From positions 1-64,000 of the forward strand of contig NZ_CP081150.1 in assembly GCF_019665765.1 (NCBI RefSeq): a stretch of 64,000 nucleotides of DNA, read 5' to 3'. The notes below the pieces were generated by a model, which saw nothing but the letters and a program-made list of their open reading frames with translations, was not told the DNA's origin and ran no database searches. This DNA comes from Deefgea tanakiae. GTDB taxonomy: Bacteria > Pseudomonadota > Gammaproteobacteria > Burkholderiales > Chitinibacteraceae. Positions 21,246-30,115 of the stretch are shown here, in pieces (the stretch's first letter is position 1; each line of letters opens with the position of its first letter). The position numbers and the translations under genes are program-made.

Positions 21246-22043
21246 TCACATCACCGTCGCTCGTAATTGCATCGGCTTGGTACCAAATTGTTGGGCAAAG
21301 CGGGCGCTAAAGCGCGAGGCCGAAGCGTAGCCGCATTGTTGAGCGATGGCACCGATCGGCTGTTTGGTGGTTTGGATCATACCCAGCGCGATATTCAGTC
21401 GTACTTGTTCGAGCAAAGCGCGGAATGATTTGCCTTCTTTGTCGAGTTGGCGGCGTAGTGTCGATGCACCCAAATGCAATTGCTCGGCCATCGCGTCGAC
21501 CGTCCATTCTTTAGCGGCGTTAAGCATAATCAGTTGCTGTACGCGCGCAGCGAGCGCATCGCTGCGATTGAGCAATAAGCCCGCGCCCAATCCTGCCATC
21601 GTCATCGCGAGCAATAAACCTTCGGCTCGGTGATGCAGTAATTCGGCGGGTTCATGGCTGGCCGTGGCGGCGAAGACTTCATCCCAAAGTTTGGCAATGA
21701 CGGGTGTGGATTTCTCGCACAGCCGCGCTTCGGTTTTGAGTGCTGCAGCTACGGCAGCAGGGTAGCTGGTGCGAAAATGCTCAATCAATTGCGGATCAAA
21801 CAGCAACACCTCGCAGGCGTAGCCCTTGGCATCGGGCACATTGGTCAGCGTTAATTGCATCCCTGCAGGCGCAATAATCAAATCATCGCGCCGTGCGATC
21901 TGCGTTTTCTCATTCAACCAAATGTGTTTTTCACCCTGCCGAATCCGCATTAGCGTGGGCTGCAGGCAGGCCACTTGGCGCAGTTGCTGCGTCGCTTTGG
22001 CTAAAATCACCGTTTGCTGAATCTGGCGGGTTTGGACTTGCAT
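21246..22043 (-). CDS. AraC-family transcriptional regulator
   Basis: This 265-residue protein has an N-terminal cupin-like ligand domain (WLNEKTQIARRDDLIIAPAGMQLTL) and a C-terminal AraC DNA-binding domain (about 165-260) with EQLHLGASTLRRQLDKEG as first helix-turn-helix and IAQQCGYASASRFSARFAQQFG as second. The ligand and target genes are unknown. It ends 5 bp from the end of the convergent GlxA-like gene. Confidence 0.88.
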   Translation of the reverse strand: MQVQTRQIQQTVILAKATQQLRQVACLQPTLMRIRQGEKHIWLNEKTQIARRDDLIIAPAGMQLTLTNVPDAKGYACEVLLFDPQLIEHFRTSYPAAVAAALKTEARLCEKSTPVIAKLWDEVFAATASHEPAELLHHRAEGLLLAMTMAGLGAGLLLNRSDALAARVQQLIMLNAAKEWTVDAMAEQLHLGASTLRRQLDKEGKSFRALLEQVRLNIALGMIQTTKQPIGAIAQQCGYASASRFSARFAQQFGTKPMQLRATVM

Positions 22044-22110
22044 TGCGATTTGGCTTCCTGCTTAACATCTGGCAATGATACGGCGTAGTTGAAGGCAGCA
22101 CCAAGTTAAG

Positions 22111-22183
22111 GCAAAAGTTCCCACGCTTCGTTACAGCGCCTTGCCGTACTATGGTCTGCGTGTGCCTTGCGTGAAAACTTTTG
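22111..22183 (+). repeat. AAAAGTT-bounded repeat, copy 1
   Basis: This element begins GGCAAAAGTT, has the core CTTGCCGTACTATGGTCTGCG and ends GTGAAAACTTTTG, so its ends form an inverted repeat. Copies 2 and 3 lie at 22230 and 28379. Confidence 0.65.
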
Positions 22184-22229
22184 GACAGTCTCTGAGCGGC
22201 CTTGACTGGCTCAATGAGTAAGTAGATAA

Positions 22230-22314
22230 GCAAAAGTTTTCTTGCATCGTTGTCTTGCCCTGTCGTACTAGGTGTACTGCCTGCGGCTTCGACGCCTTGC
22301 CATAAAACTTTTGC
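22230..22314 (+). repeat. AAAAGTT-bounded repeat, copy 2
   Basis: It begins GCAAAAGTTTT and ends AAAACTTTTGC, a perfect 11-bp terminal inverted repeat. The interior GTCGTACTAGGTGTACTGCC matches the core of copy 1. The 287-bp gap between the AraC gene and the YbhB gene holds these two copies and nothing else that I can see. Confidence 0.65.
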
Positions 22315-22330
22315 GCGAGTGCTTATGCAA

Positions 22331-22873
22331 TTATTTAGCGCGTTGATACGTGGCGGTCAATGTTGCTTTGCCTAGTTTATGTTGATTGAGCATATAGCCG
22401 ACCAGTGCGCCGCTGGCGTTGGCATCGAGTGCTAACTCGGCCACATCCAAGGCCCAGACCGTATGAATGTAGCGATGCGCTTTGTCGCCTGCGGGTGGGC
22501 AAGCGCCACCATAAGCGGCGCTACCGTAATCGGTACGCGTTTGAACTGCGCCAGCAGGTACGGTACCCGCTTCGATGCTGTTCACGTCAGCAGGAATATT
22601 CACCACGCCCCAATGCCACCAGCCGCTGCCCGTTGGCGCGTCTGGATCATAAACGGTGACGGCGAAGCTCTTTGTGCCTTTGGGCGCATTTTTCCAGCTC
22701 AGTTGCGGCGACACATTCCCGCCCGTGCAGCCAAAACCACTGAATTCTTGTTGCTTGGCCATCGGCGCATTGGCTTTGAGGTCGGTGCTGCTGAGTTGAA
22801 AATCCGCAGAATGGGCAGAAAAGGCGGCGCTGGAGAGAACAAGGGCAGTAAAGAGGGCAGATGCAAGTTTCAT
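22331..22873 (-). CDS. YbhB/YbcL-family (PEBP-like) periplasmic protein
   Basis: This 180-residue protein is of the phosphatidylethanolamine-binding (Raf kinase inhibitor-like) family. A signal peptide (MKLASALFTALVLSSAAFSAHSA) directs it to the periplasm. The PEBP signature is clear: SPQLSWKNAPKGTKSFAVTVYDPDAPTGSGWWHW and YGGACPPAGDKAHRYIHTVWAL. GGAG lies 8 bp before the ATG at 22873; the frame is open to 22903 but the extension would bury the signal peptide. The physiological ligand in bacteria is not known. Confidence 0.9.
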   Translation of the reverse strand: MKLASALFTALVLSSAAFSAHSADFQLSSTDLKANAPMAKQQEFSGFGCTGGNVSPQLSWKNAPKGTKSFAVTVYDPDAPTGSGWWHWGVVNIPADVNSIEAGTVPAGAVQTRTDYGSAAYGGACPPAGDKAHRYIHTVWALDVAELALDANASGALVGYMLNQHKLGKATLTATYQRAK

Positions 22874-23005
22874 GATGGGCTCCTGAATAAGAGTCATCAT
22901 CATACAAATTGCAGCGCTGGGCGTTTGTGCGGCAACGCTCTAGTTTTAGCTTTAAACGCTCAAAGGCGGTAATTCATTCACTTTTTTGAGCGTTTATGGC
23001 GCTAA

Positions 23006-24286
23006 TCATAAACCCAGCTTATCGCGCAGCGAGTAATACCAAGCCCCCAGAGCCGTGAGCGGCACGCGGAAATGCCGCCCGCCGGGGAAGGGCAGGTGGG
23101 GTAGTTGGGCGAAAGCATCAAACCGCTGGCATTGCCCGCGAATCGCTTCAGCCAATAGTCGCCCCGCCAAATGCGTAAAGGTTACGCCGTGGCCGCTGCA
23201 GCCTTGCGAGTAATAGATGTTATCACCCAGTCTGCCGACCTGCGGCAGGCGCGACAAGGTGAGCGAAAAGTTGCCCGTCCACGCAAAATCAATGTTTACG
23301 CCCGCCAATTGCGGGAAGGTCTTGAGCAAATTGGGTAGTAATACGCTTTCGATGTGCGCGGGGTCTTTTGCACCGTAACTGACGCCACCACCGTAGAGCA
23401 GTCGTTGATCGGCGCTGATGCGGTAATAGTCGAGCAGGAAATTGCAGTCTTCGACGCAGTAATCCGATGGAATGAGTTGCGTGGCGAGTTCACCGAGTGG
23501 CGCAGTGGCGATGATTTGGCTGCCGCAGGGCATGGTTTTGGCAGCCAGCTCGGGTACTAAATTGCCAATGTAGGCGTTGCAGGCGACGATGACAAAATCG
23601 CAACTCACCGAGCCTGTTGCTGTTTTCACCTGAGGGCTCGTTCCACGAATGATCTGTGTTACCGGAGATTGCTCGTAAATGACGCCGCCGAGTGATTCAA
23701 AAGCTGCCGCTTCACCGAGCGCGAGATTGAGTGGATGAATATGCCCACCGCTGTGATCAAGCAGGCCACCGACATAAGCCTCTGTATCGACGGCGTGGCG
23801 AATTGCGCCTCGGTCAAGAATTTCTAGCTGGGTATGGCCGTAGCGCTCCCAGAGCACTTTTTGTACGGCCAGATGCCCCATCTGTTTTTGGGTGAGCGCA
23901 GCAAACAGGCCGCCATTTTTTAGATCGCATTCAATCTGATATTGGGCGATGCGCTCGCGAATAATGCGATTACCTTCAAACGCCATTTCGCCCAAAGCTT
24001 GTGCCGTTTTGTTGCCGTATTGCCGCTCGATCACATCCATATCGCGCGAATACGAATTCACAATTTGCCCGCCATTGCGCCCCGATGCGCCCCAGCCCAC
24101 CAAGGCGCTTTCTATAATGGCGACCTTAAAGCCCGCTTCGGCCAAGTGCAGCCCCGCAGATAAACCAGTAAATCCGGCGCCGATGATGCAAACATCGACT
24201 TGAATGTCATGCTGCAGTGCAGGCCGCTCTGGCTGCGGATGGGCGCTGGTTGCGTAATATGATGGGGCATGGACGGGCTTGGGCAT
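23006..24286 (-). CDS. puuB: Gamma-glutamylputrescine oxidase
   Basis: This 426-residue flavoenzyme of the DAO family oxidises gamma-glutamylputrescine to the aldehyde. The FAD dinucleotide motif is VCIIGAGFTGLSAGLHLAEAG (about 33-53), followed by GWGASGRNGGQI as in PuuB. The C-terminal FAD contact GCSGHGVTFTHLAGRLLAEAI is present. GGAG lies 7 bp upstream of the ATG. It lies downstream of puuA and puuD with a small NTF2-like gene and a repeat element in between, so it may have its own promoter. Confidence 0.9.
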   Translation of the reverse strand: MPKPVHAPSYYATSAHPQPERPALQHDIQVDVCIIGAGFTGLSAGLHLAEAGFKVAIIESALVGWGASGRNGGQIVNSYSRDMDVIERQYGNKTAQALGEMAFEGNRIIRERIAQYQIECDLKNGGLFAALTQKQMGHLAVQKVLWERYGHTQLEILDRGAIRHAVDTEAYVGGLLDHSGGHIHPLNLALGEAAAFESLGGVIYEQSPVTQIIRGTSPQVKTATGSVSCDFVIVACNAYIGNLVPELAAKTMPCGSQIIATAPLGELATQLIPSDYCVEDCNFLLDYYRISADQRLLYGGGVSYGAKDPAHIESVLLPNLLKTFPQLAGVNIDFAWTGNFSLTLSRLPQVGRLGDNIYYSQGCSGHGVTFTHLAGRLLAEAIRGQCQRFDAFAQLPHLPFPGGRHFRVPLTALGAWYYSLRDKLGL

Positions 24287-24403
24287 AAGAACTCCAAACT
24301 TATGTATATGGCTCTAAGCTTTATAAAACATGGCTTAATGGGTAATACATCCTACTTGTTAGTGATGCTTTGTTTTTGTGTTGTGCTGCAGTTGTCGAGT
24401 TGA

Positions 24404-24570
24404 GGCTTTAAAATCCCTCCATATCAAACCGACGAAGTCGGTGCAGATATAGGGGCGCCTTTCTTTGCTTACTTTCTTTGGCGAAGCAAAGAAAGTGAGT
24501 CCCCGTCGCGGATTGCGACTGTAAAACAACGTGCCGTAGGCACCTAAAACCAATAATACGTAATCTGAAC
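24404..24570 (+). repeat. Modular repeat with covarying hairpin, copy A
   Basis: The 5' module contains CCGACGAAGTCGGTGCAGAT. The shared 3' module has the stem CTTACTTTCTTTG/CAAAGAAAGTGAG with loop GCGAAG, then CCCCGTCGCGGATTGCGACT and GTGCCGTAGGCAC. It fills the gap between puuB and the NTF2-like gene. Copies B, C and D lie at 40298, 48651 and 50831. Confidence 0.8.
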
Positions 24571-24575
24571 ACAGC

Positions 24576-25010
24576 CTATTTGATTTTGATCGGCTTGCTA
24601 CTTTCCTTCACAATCAGCCATTTTCCGTGCAGGCGTTCGAGATGCAATGCTTTCATCACTTGATCTTGGTATTTCGCAGCAGTGTATTTTTGTCGAAATT
24701 GAACTTGGGCAAAAGCGCCGCGCAGTTCGGTGATATCGATGTCATTGGTTTCGGTTTTGATAAACAGCGGCTCTGAAACTCTTTCGCGTCTTTGTTGTTG
24801 CCACTGCGCCAAACTCAGCCCATTGGCAGGGATAAACTCGGGCGAGTAAAAGCTTAAATATTCGTCAATCGCCTGATTTTGCCAAGCCTGCGCCCAGTCT
24901 TTCACCATGGTATGAATCGCTTGCTCATTTTTTGATAGCGGTGCGACTTCGTTGGCCCAGAGTGATGTAGAAATCAGCAGCAGACAGATGAAGTGAATCA
25001 GTCGCTTCAT
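24576..25010 (-). CDS. Periplasmic NTF2-like protein
   Basis: This 144-residue protein has a signal peptide (MKRLIHFICLLLISTSLWA). The rest looks like an NTF2/SnoaL-fold domain of the kind found at the C-terminus of Cds6-type proteins: VKDWAQAWQNQAIDEYLSFYS, then FAQVQFRQKYTAAKYQDQV and LHLERLHGKWLIVKES. No catalytic role can be read. It lies inside the putrescine gene cluster between puuA and puuB, but nothing links it to that pathway except position. Confidence 0.6.
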   Translation of the reverse strand: MKRLIHFICLLLISTSLWANEVAPLSKNEQAIHTMVKDWAQAWQNQAIDEYLSFYSPEFIPANGLSLAQWQQQRRERVSEPLFIKTETNDIDITELRGAFAQVQFRQKYTAAKYQDQVMKALHLERLHGKWLIVKESSKPIKIK

Positions 25011-25103
25011 TGCGTAGCCCCCGAAAAAAGTGGGCTACTGTGCCAGATATTGTCATTTCTTGCTTGTCATAAACCGTAATAAAAAACCAAGCTAGAGCCA
25101 GAA

Positions 25104-26432
25104 TTAAACGTGTAATAACAAATGTTTACGCTCCCAAGGGCTAATCACTTTGGCATATTCGACATATTCGGCTTGCTTCACGGCGCAATAGGCTTGGATG
25201 AATTTCTCACCTAGGACATCGCTAATCGGTTTGCAGTCGGCCAGTGCGGTAATTGCGCCTTCTAGGCCGCGCTCAAAAGCAAATGGCAGGCTATAAGCGT
25301 CGCCCGTGAGTGGCTCAGAAGGTTTTAAGTTTTCGACGATGCCCAAATAGCCGCAGGCTAACGTGGCGGCCAGTGCTAAATAGGGATTGCAATCGACGCC
25401 GGGAACGCGGTTTTCGATGCGGCGCGCAGCCGGTGTGGAGTGGGGTACGCGAATGCCGCAGGTGCGGTTGTCAAAACCCCATTGCACATTGATCGGTGCG
25501 GCGTAATAGCGCGTCAGGCGGCGATAGCTATTTACGAACGGCGCAAACAGCGAAATGACCGCCGGAAAATATTTTTGCATACCGGCAATTGATTGATAAA
25601 ACACTTCGCTCGGTAGGCCATCGTCATTAGAAAATACGTTTTTGCCAGTGGTTTTGTCGACTACGCTCATGTGAATATGCATCGCCGAACCCGGCTCATT
25701 TTCCATCGGTTTGGCCATAAATGTCGCGTACATTTGATGGCGAATCGCCGCTTCGCGTACGGTGCGTTTGAATAAGAAAATCTGATCAGCAAGTTCGAGC
25801 GCATTGCCGTGCAAAAAGTTGATTTCCATTTGGCACGCGCCGACTTCATGAATCAGCGTATCGATTTGTAGACCTTGCGCGTCGCAATAGTCGTAAACGT
25901 CTTCGAACAGGTCGTCATATTCGTTGACTGCATCGATTGAATACGCTTTGCGGCCCGTTTCTGGGCGACCGGTTCGGCCCAGCGGCGGTTGTAGCGGTAG
26001 GTCGGGGTCGCGGTTGATGTCGACGATGTAAAACTCCATTTCCGGCGCAACGACTGGCTCCCAACCGCGATCTTCATACAGTTTGAGTACGCGGCGTAGC
26101 ACATAGCGCGGGGAGAGCTCCACTGGCGTGCCGTCAAAGTGAAAGCAATCGTGAATCACCTGCGCAACTGGATCTTTCGCCCACGGCACCAAACGTATCG
26201 TGTTGGGGTCGGGAATCAGCACCATGTCGGGGTCGGTGGCGGGGGTGATGTTTTCGGCGTATTCGCCGGTGACGGTTTGCACCAACACGACCTGCGGTAA
26301 ACGCATGCCTTCGTCTTCGTTGAACTTTTCGCGCGGTACGATTTTCCCGCGCGCAATGCCGGTGAAATCAGGGGTGACGCATTCCACTTCGGTAATTCTG
26401 CGCTCGCGCAGCCATTCGCTAATCAGGCTCAT
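25104..26432 (-). CDS. puuA: Glutamate-putrescine ligase
   Basis: This 442-residue enzyme of the glutamine-synthetase superfamily joins glutamate to putrescine with ATP, the first step of the Puu pathway. It shows the family blocks EMEFYIVD, HEVGACQMEINF, GSAMHIHMSV and NRTCGIRVPHSTPAARRIENRVPGVDCNPYLALAA. AAGGA lies 7 bp before the ATG. Only 3 bp separate it from puuD upstream, so the two are cotranscribed. The nearby puuD, puuC and puuB make this assignment much safer than for a lone glutamine-synthetase-like gene. Confidence 0.9.
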   Translation of the reverse strand: MSLISEWLRERRITEVECVTPDFTGIARGKIVPREKFNEDEGMRLPQVVLVQTVTGEYAENITPATDPDMVLIPDPNTIRLVPWAKDPVAQVIHDCFHFDGTPVELSPRYVLRRVLKLYEDRGWEPVVAPEMEFYIVDINRDPDLPLQPPLGRTGRPETGRKAYSIDAVNEYDDLFEDVYDYCDAQGLQIDTLIHEVGACQMEINFLHGNALELADQIFLFKRTVREAAIRHQMYATFMAKPMENEPGSAMHIHMSVVDKTTGKNVFSNDDGLPSEVFYQSIAGMQKYFPAVISLFAPFVNSYRRLTRYYAAPINVQWGFDNRTCGIRVPHSTPAARRIENRVPGVDCNPYLALAATLACGYLGIVENLKPSEPLTGDAYSLPFAFERGLEGAITALADCKPISDVLGEKFIQAYCAVKQAEYVEYAKVISPWERKHLLLHV

Positions 26433-26435
26433 GAT

Positions 26436-27185
26436 TTATCCTTGAATACGCTGTTGATAGTGCGCCAAGCACGCCGCGCCAAAGGCGTTAAAAATTGCGA
26501 TCGATAAGGGGTTATCTTGGAATTGCCATTCTGGATGCCACTGTACGGCCAGATTAAATGCTGCCGTATCGGCAAGGCGGAAGGCTTCGATGAGGCCATC
26601 GGGCGCAGTCGCTTCACTGATAAGTCCAGCGGCGAGCTGCTTGACGCCTTGCTGATGCAAGGAATTCACCCATGCACGATCGTGGCCATAGAGCTGACGC
26701 AATAAACCATCGGGCGTCAGCGTGATTTCGTGCGCTGGCCCGTACATCGTTGCGATATCGCCATCAGGTTCGCGGTGGTCGAGCATATTGGGTAGGGTTT
26801 GGATTTGTTGGTGCAAGGTGCCGCCGAATGCGACATTCATTTCCTGTGCGCCACGGCACAAACCAAGTACTGGAATCCCTGCGGCAATCGCCGCGCGCAT
26901 TAGCGGCAAAGTCGTTGCATCGCGTTCAGCGTCGTTAAAATCTTCAGCTAAGGTTGGTGAGCCATAGTGATGCGGCTCGATATTGCTTTGGCTGCCCGTG
27001 AATAACAATCCATCGACTTGCGCTAAGATGTGCTCTGCATGAATGGAGCCGAGCGCAGGAATCAGCAGCGGAAGTCCTCCTGCGCCCACCACGGCGGCGA
27101 TGTATTTCTCGCCAACCAGATGATAGAAATGCCCGCTTTCAAGTTTCCAGCGGCAGCAAGGGATACCTATTATGGGTAATGACAT
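26436..27185 (-). CDS. puuD: Gamma-glutamyl-GABA hydrolase
   Basis: This 249-residue class-I amidotransferase-like enzyme releases GABA from gamma-glutamyl-GABA. The nucleophile is Cys110 in VLGLCRGAQEMNVAFGG; QWHPEW near the C-terminus supplies the catalytic His. The start MSLPIIGIPCCR is family-like. It is followed within 3 bp by puuA. The 38-bp gap from ald upstream allows one polycistronic unit ald-puuD-puuA. Confidence 0.9.
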   Translation of the reverse strand: MSLPIIGIPCCRWKLESGHFYHLVGEKYIAAVVGAGGLPLLIPALGSIHAEHILAQVDGLLFTGSQSNIEPHHYGSPTLAEDFNDAERDATTLPLMRAAIAAGIPVLGLCRGAQEMNVAFGGTLHQQIQTLPNMLDHREPDGDIATMYGPAHEITLTPDGLLRQLYGHDRAWVNSLHQQGVKQLAAGLISEATAPDGLIEAFRLADTAAFNLAVQWHPEWQFQDNPLSIAIFNAFGAACLAHYQQRIQG

Positions 27186-27223
27186 GCAGCTATCTCTTTA
27201 CAAAGGTTGGCGACCAATACGCC

Positions 27224-28336
27224 CTATAGCAATAATTCTGCTGGGGTGTAATCCAGCTCTAAATCACGCGCCACTGCCGCGTAGGTGACTTTGCCGTGGC
27301 AAATATTCAAGCCATTACGCAAATGAATATCGTCATTGAGTGCGTGTTTCCAGCCCTTATTGGCAATAGCCAGCACAAACGGCAAGGTTGCATTCGTCAG
27401 TGCTAGCGTGGCGGTGCGGGCTACGCCGCCGGGCATATTCGCGACGCAATAATGGATGATGTTGTCCACCACGTAAGTCGGCGATTCGTGCGTGGTGGGG
27501 TGCGAGGTTTCAAAGCAGCCGCCTTGATCAATCGCCACGTCGACCAAGACCGAGCCGGGCTTCATCAATTTGAGCATTTGTTTTGAGACTAATTTGGGCG
27601 CCGCCGCGCCCGGGATCAGCACCGCACCAATCACCAAATCGGCGCTGGCGAGCGCGACTTCAATCGCATCGGTGGTGGAATACAGCGTTGTGAGTTGCGG
27701 ACCAAATTGGGTATCGATTTCTTTTAAGCGATTGAGCGACACATCAAAGATAGCCACCTTCGCGCCCAAGCCCATCGCCATCCGCGCGGCATTGATCCCC
27801 ACCACGCCACCACCGAGTACGACGACATTAGCTGGTGCAACGCCGGGCACACCGCTAAGTAAAATCCCCGCGCCACCTTGGGCTTTTTCAAGGCAATGCG
27901 CGCCCGCTTGAATCGACATCCGGCCCGCCACTTCCGACATTGGCGCGAGTAGCGGTAAGCCGCCACGGCCATCGGTGACGGTTTCGTAAGCAATGGCGAT
28001 GCAATCGCTATTGATCAGGCCTTGGGTTTGTTCTGGGTCGGGCGCGAGGTGCAGATAGGTAAACAGGATTTGCCCAGCGCGCAGCATGGCAATTTCGCTG
28101 GCTTGTGGCTCTTTCACTTTCACAATCATGTCTGCACGGGCAAAGATTTCCTCGGCAGATTCGACGATTTGCGCGCCAGCGCCAATGTACTGATGAGCGC
28201 TAAAACCGATTTCATCACCAGCATATTTTTGGATCATGACGGTGTGGCCTTGCTTGACCAGTTCTTTGACGCCGCTGGGCGTCAAGCCCACGCGGTATTC
28301 GTGATTTTTGATTTCTTTCGGTACGCCGATCAACAT
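27224..28336 (-). CDS. ald: Alanine dehydrogenase
   Basis: This 370-residue NAD-dependent enzyme interconverts alanine with pyruvate and ammonia. It begins MLIGVPKEIKNHEYRVGLTP and has the Rossmann motif VVVLGGGVVGINAARMAMGLGA, plus VDVAIDQGGCFETSHPTTH and NMPGGVARTAT, all characteristic of Ald. I chose the ATG at 28336, where Ald proteins normally begin and AGGTGAT lies upstream, over a GTG at 28345. It is the first gene of the putrescine cluster on this strand. A GABA or putrescine aminotransferase that uses pyruvate would make alanine, which Ald could recycle; this link is inference. Confidence 0.93.
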   Translation of the reverse strand: MLIGVPKEIKNHEYRVGLTPSGVKELVKQGHTVMIQKYAGDEIGFSAHQYIGAGAQIVESAEEIFARADMIVKVKEPQASEIAMLRAGQILFTYLHLAPDPEQTQGLINSDCIAIAYETVTDGRGGLPLLAPMSEVAGRMSIQAGAHCLEKAQGGAGILLSGVPGVAPANVVVLGGGVVGINAARMAMGLGAKVAIFDVSLNRLKEIDTQFGPQLTTLYSTTDAIEVALASADLVIGAVLIPGAAAPKLVSKQMLKLMKPGSVLVDVAIDQGGCFETSHPTTHESPTYVVDNIIHYCVANMPGGVARTATLALTNATLPFVLAIANKGWKHALNDDIHLRNGLNICHGKVTYAAVARDLELDYTPAELLL

Positions 28337-28378
28337 GTGTATCACCTTTGTGGGGCTGCTTGCAGTTCAAGTAGTCAG

Positions 28379-28456
28379 GCAAAAGCGCCCGCGCATCATT
28401 ATCGCTTTGCCGTACTGTGCTGTCTGCGGCTGTGCGCCTTGCGCGAAAACGTTTAC
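28379..28456 (+). repeat. AAAAGTT-bounded repeat, copy 3
   Basis: The core TTTGCCGTACTGTGCTGTCT and the tail GCGCCTTGCGCGAAAACGTTT match the two copies at 22111 and 22230. It lies in the ald-puuC divergent promoter region, so it may affect that control region. Confidence 0.6.
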
Positions 28457-28604
28457 TTGTTACTTAGGGAGGGTAATTTGAGTGTAGATAGCGGATTTGC
28501 CTTTTCCAAGGTGGGTTTGCCCTAATGAGGTCTACCGTGCCTGTGCGTCGTTTTGGACTATGCTAAATGCAGTTTATTGGCGTTCAAAATCACGAGAGCA
28601 CATC

Positions 28605-30086
28605 ATGACAGCGCAAATCGATTGGCATTCCCGAGCAGCAACTCAGCAATTTGAAGGCAGAGCATTTATCAACGGCACCTACTGTGCGGCGGCCAGGGGC
28701 AAAACGTTTGCGGCGGTGAATCCCGCCACGCGCAGCGTTTTGTGTTCAGTTGCCGAATGTGGCGAGTTTGAAGTGAATGCGGCGGTGCATGCGGCGCGCG
28801 CGGCGTTTGATGATGGTCGTTGGGCTGAGCTGACCCCCGTTGCGCGCAAGACTATCTTGCTGCGTTTTGCTGCGCTGATACGCGAGCATGCCGATGAGTT
28901 GGCCTTGCTCGAAACGCTGGATACGGGCAAACCGATTGCGGATTCATTGGCGGTCGATATTGCGGGCAGTGCTTATTGCATTCAGTGGTACGCCGAGGCG
29001 ATTGACAAAATCGGTGGTGAAGTCGCCCCACTGGCGGGCAATCTAGTGGGTATGGTTACACGTGAACCGATTGGTGTGGTCGCCGCAGTAGTACCCTGGA
29101 ATTTTCCGCTTTTGATGGCGAGTTGGAAAATCGCGCCAGCGCTGGCGGCGGGTAATTCGGTGATTTTGAAACCGTCCGAAAAATCACCGCTAACGGCAAT
29201 TCGGATTGCGTCTTTGGCCCAGTTAGCTGGCATTCCCGATGGCGTGTTGCAAGTGCTGCCTGGCGCTGGCACAACGGGGCGTTTATTGGCAGAGCATTCC
29301 GATGTCGATTGCATTGCCTTTACGGGATCAACGGCGGTGGGAAAACTGATCTCACAGGCCGCAGCGCAATCGAATTTAAAACGAGTTTGGCTGGAGTTAG
29401 GCGGTAAATCGCCGAACATCATCCTTGCCGATTGCCCTGACATCACCGCTGCAGCGAATGCAGCGGCCGGCGGGATTTTTTATAATCAGGGTGAAATGTG
29501 CTCCGCCGGTTCGCGGGTGTTGGTGCAACGAGAAATTTATCCGCAGTTTATCGCGGCATTGCAAATCGCAGCACAAGCCTACACACCGGGCGATCCGCTC
29601 AATCCTGCGACACGCATGGGCGCGATTGTCGATCAAATCCAATACGATAAAGTGCTGGCCTACATCGCGTCGGGCAAGCGCGAGGCTGAGCATATTGGCG
29701 GCGGCGATGCGGTGATGACTGAAACAGGGTTGTTTATTACGCCTGCGATTTTTAAAACAGCTCCCGATACAACCATCGCCCGCGAGGAGATTTTCGGCCC
29801 CGTGTGCAGTGTGATTGTGTTTGATACGCCAGCCGAAGCAATCCAAATCGCCAACAACAGCGAATACGGTTTGGCTGCCGCAGTCTGGACGTCAAATCTC
29901 ACAACCGCGCACACGATGGCAAAAAAACTGCGAGCCGGCACGGTCTGGATCAATTGCTATGACGAAGGCGGCGATATGAATCTGCCGTTCGGCGGCTATA
30001 AACAATCTGGCAATGGCCGCGATAAATCGTTGCACGCGTTGGAAAAATACACTGAATTGAAAACGACGCTGATTAAGTTGGATTAG
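28605..30086 (+). CDS. puuC: Gamma-glutamyl-gamma-aminobutyraldehyde dehydrogenase
   Basis: This 493-residue NAD(P)-dependent aldehyde dehydrogenase oxidises gamma-glutamyl-aminobutyraldehyde to gamma-glutamyl-GABA. It has PWNFPLLMASWKIAPALAAGN, the cofactor motif FTGSTAVGK, the general base in LELGGKSPN and the catalytic Cys in NQGEMCSAGSR. The frame is open from 28497, but the ATG at 28605 with GAGAG about 7 bp upstream gives the normal family length (E. coli PuuC, 495). It is divergent from ald and shares its promoter region. Confidence 0.9.
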   Translation: MTAQIDWHSRAATQQFEGRAFINGTYCAAARGKTFAAVNPATRSVLCSVAECGEFEVNAAVHAARAAFDDGRWAELTPVARKTILLRFAALIREHADELALLETLDTGKPIADSLAVDIAGSAYCIQWYAEAIDKIGGEVAPLAGNLVGMVTREPIGVVAAVVPWNFPLLMASWKIAPALAAGNSVILKPSEKSPLTAIRIASLAQLAGIPDGVLQVLPGAGTTGRLLAEHSDVDCIAFTGSTAVGKLISQAAAQSNLKRVWLELGGKSPNIILADCPDITAAANAAAGGIFYNQGEMCSAGSRVLVQREIYPQFIAALQIAAQAYTPGDPLNPATRMGAIVDQIQYDKVLAYIASGKREAEHIGGGDAVMTETGLFITPAIFKTAPDTTIAREEIFGPVCSVIVFDTPAEAIQIANNSEYGLAAAVWTSNLTTAHTMAKKLRAGTVWINCYDEGGDMNLPFGGYKQSGNGRDKSLHALEKYTELKTTLIKLD

Positions 30087-30115
30087 GCATTCTGTGAGGT
30101 CGTTCTGGCCCATAC

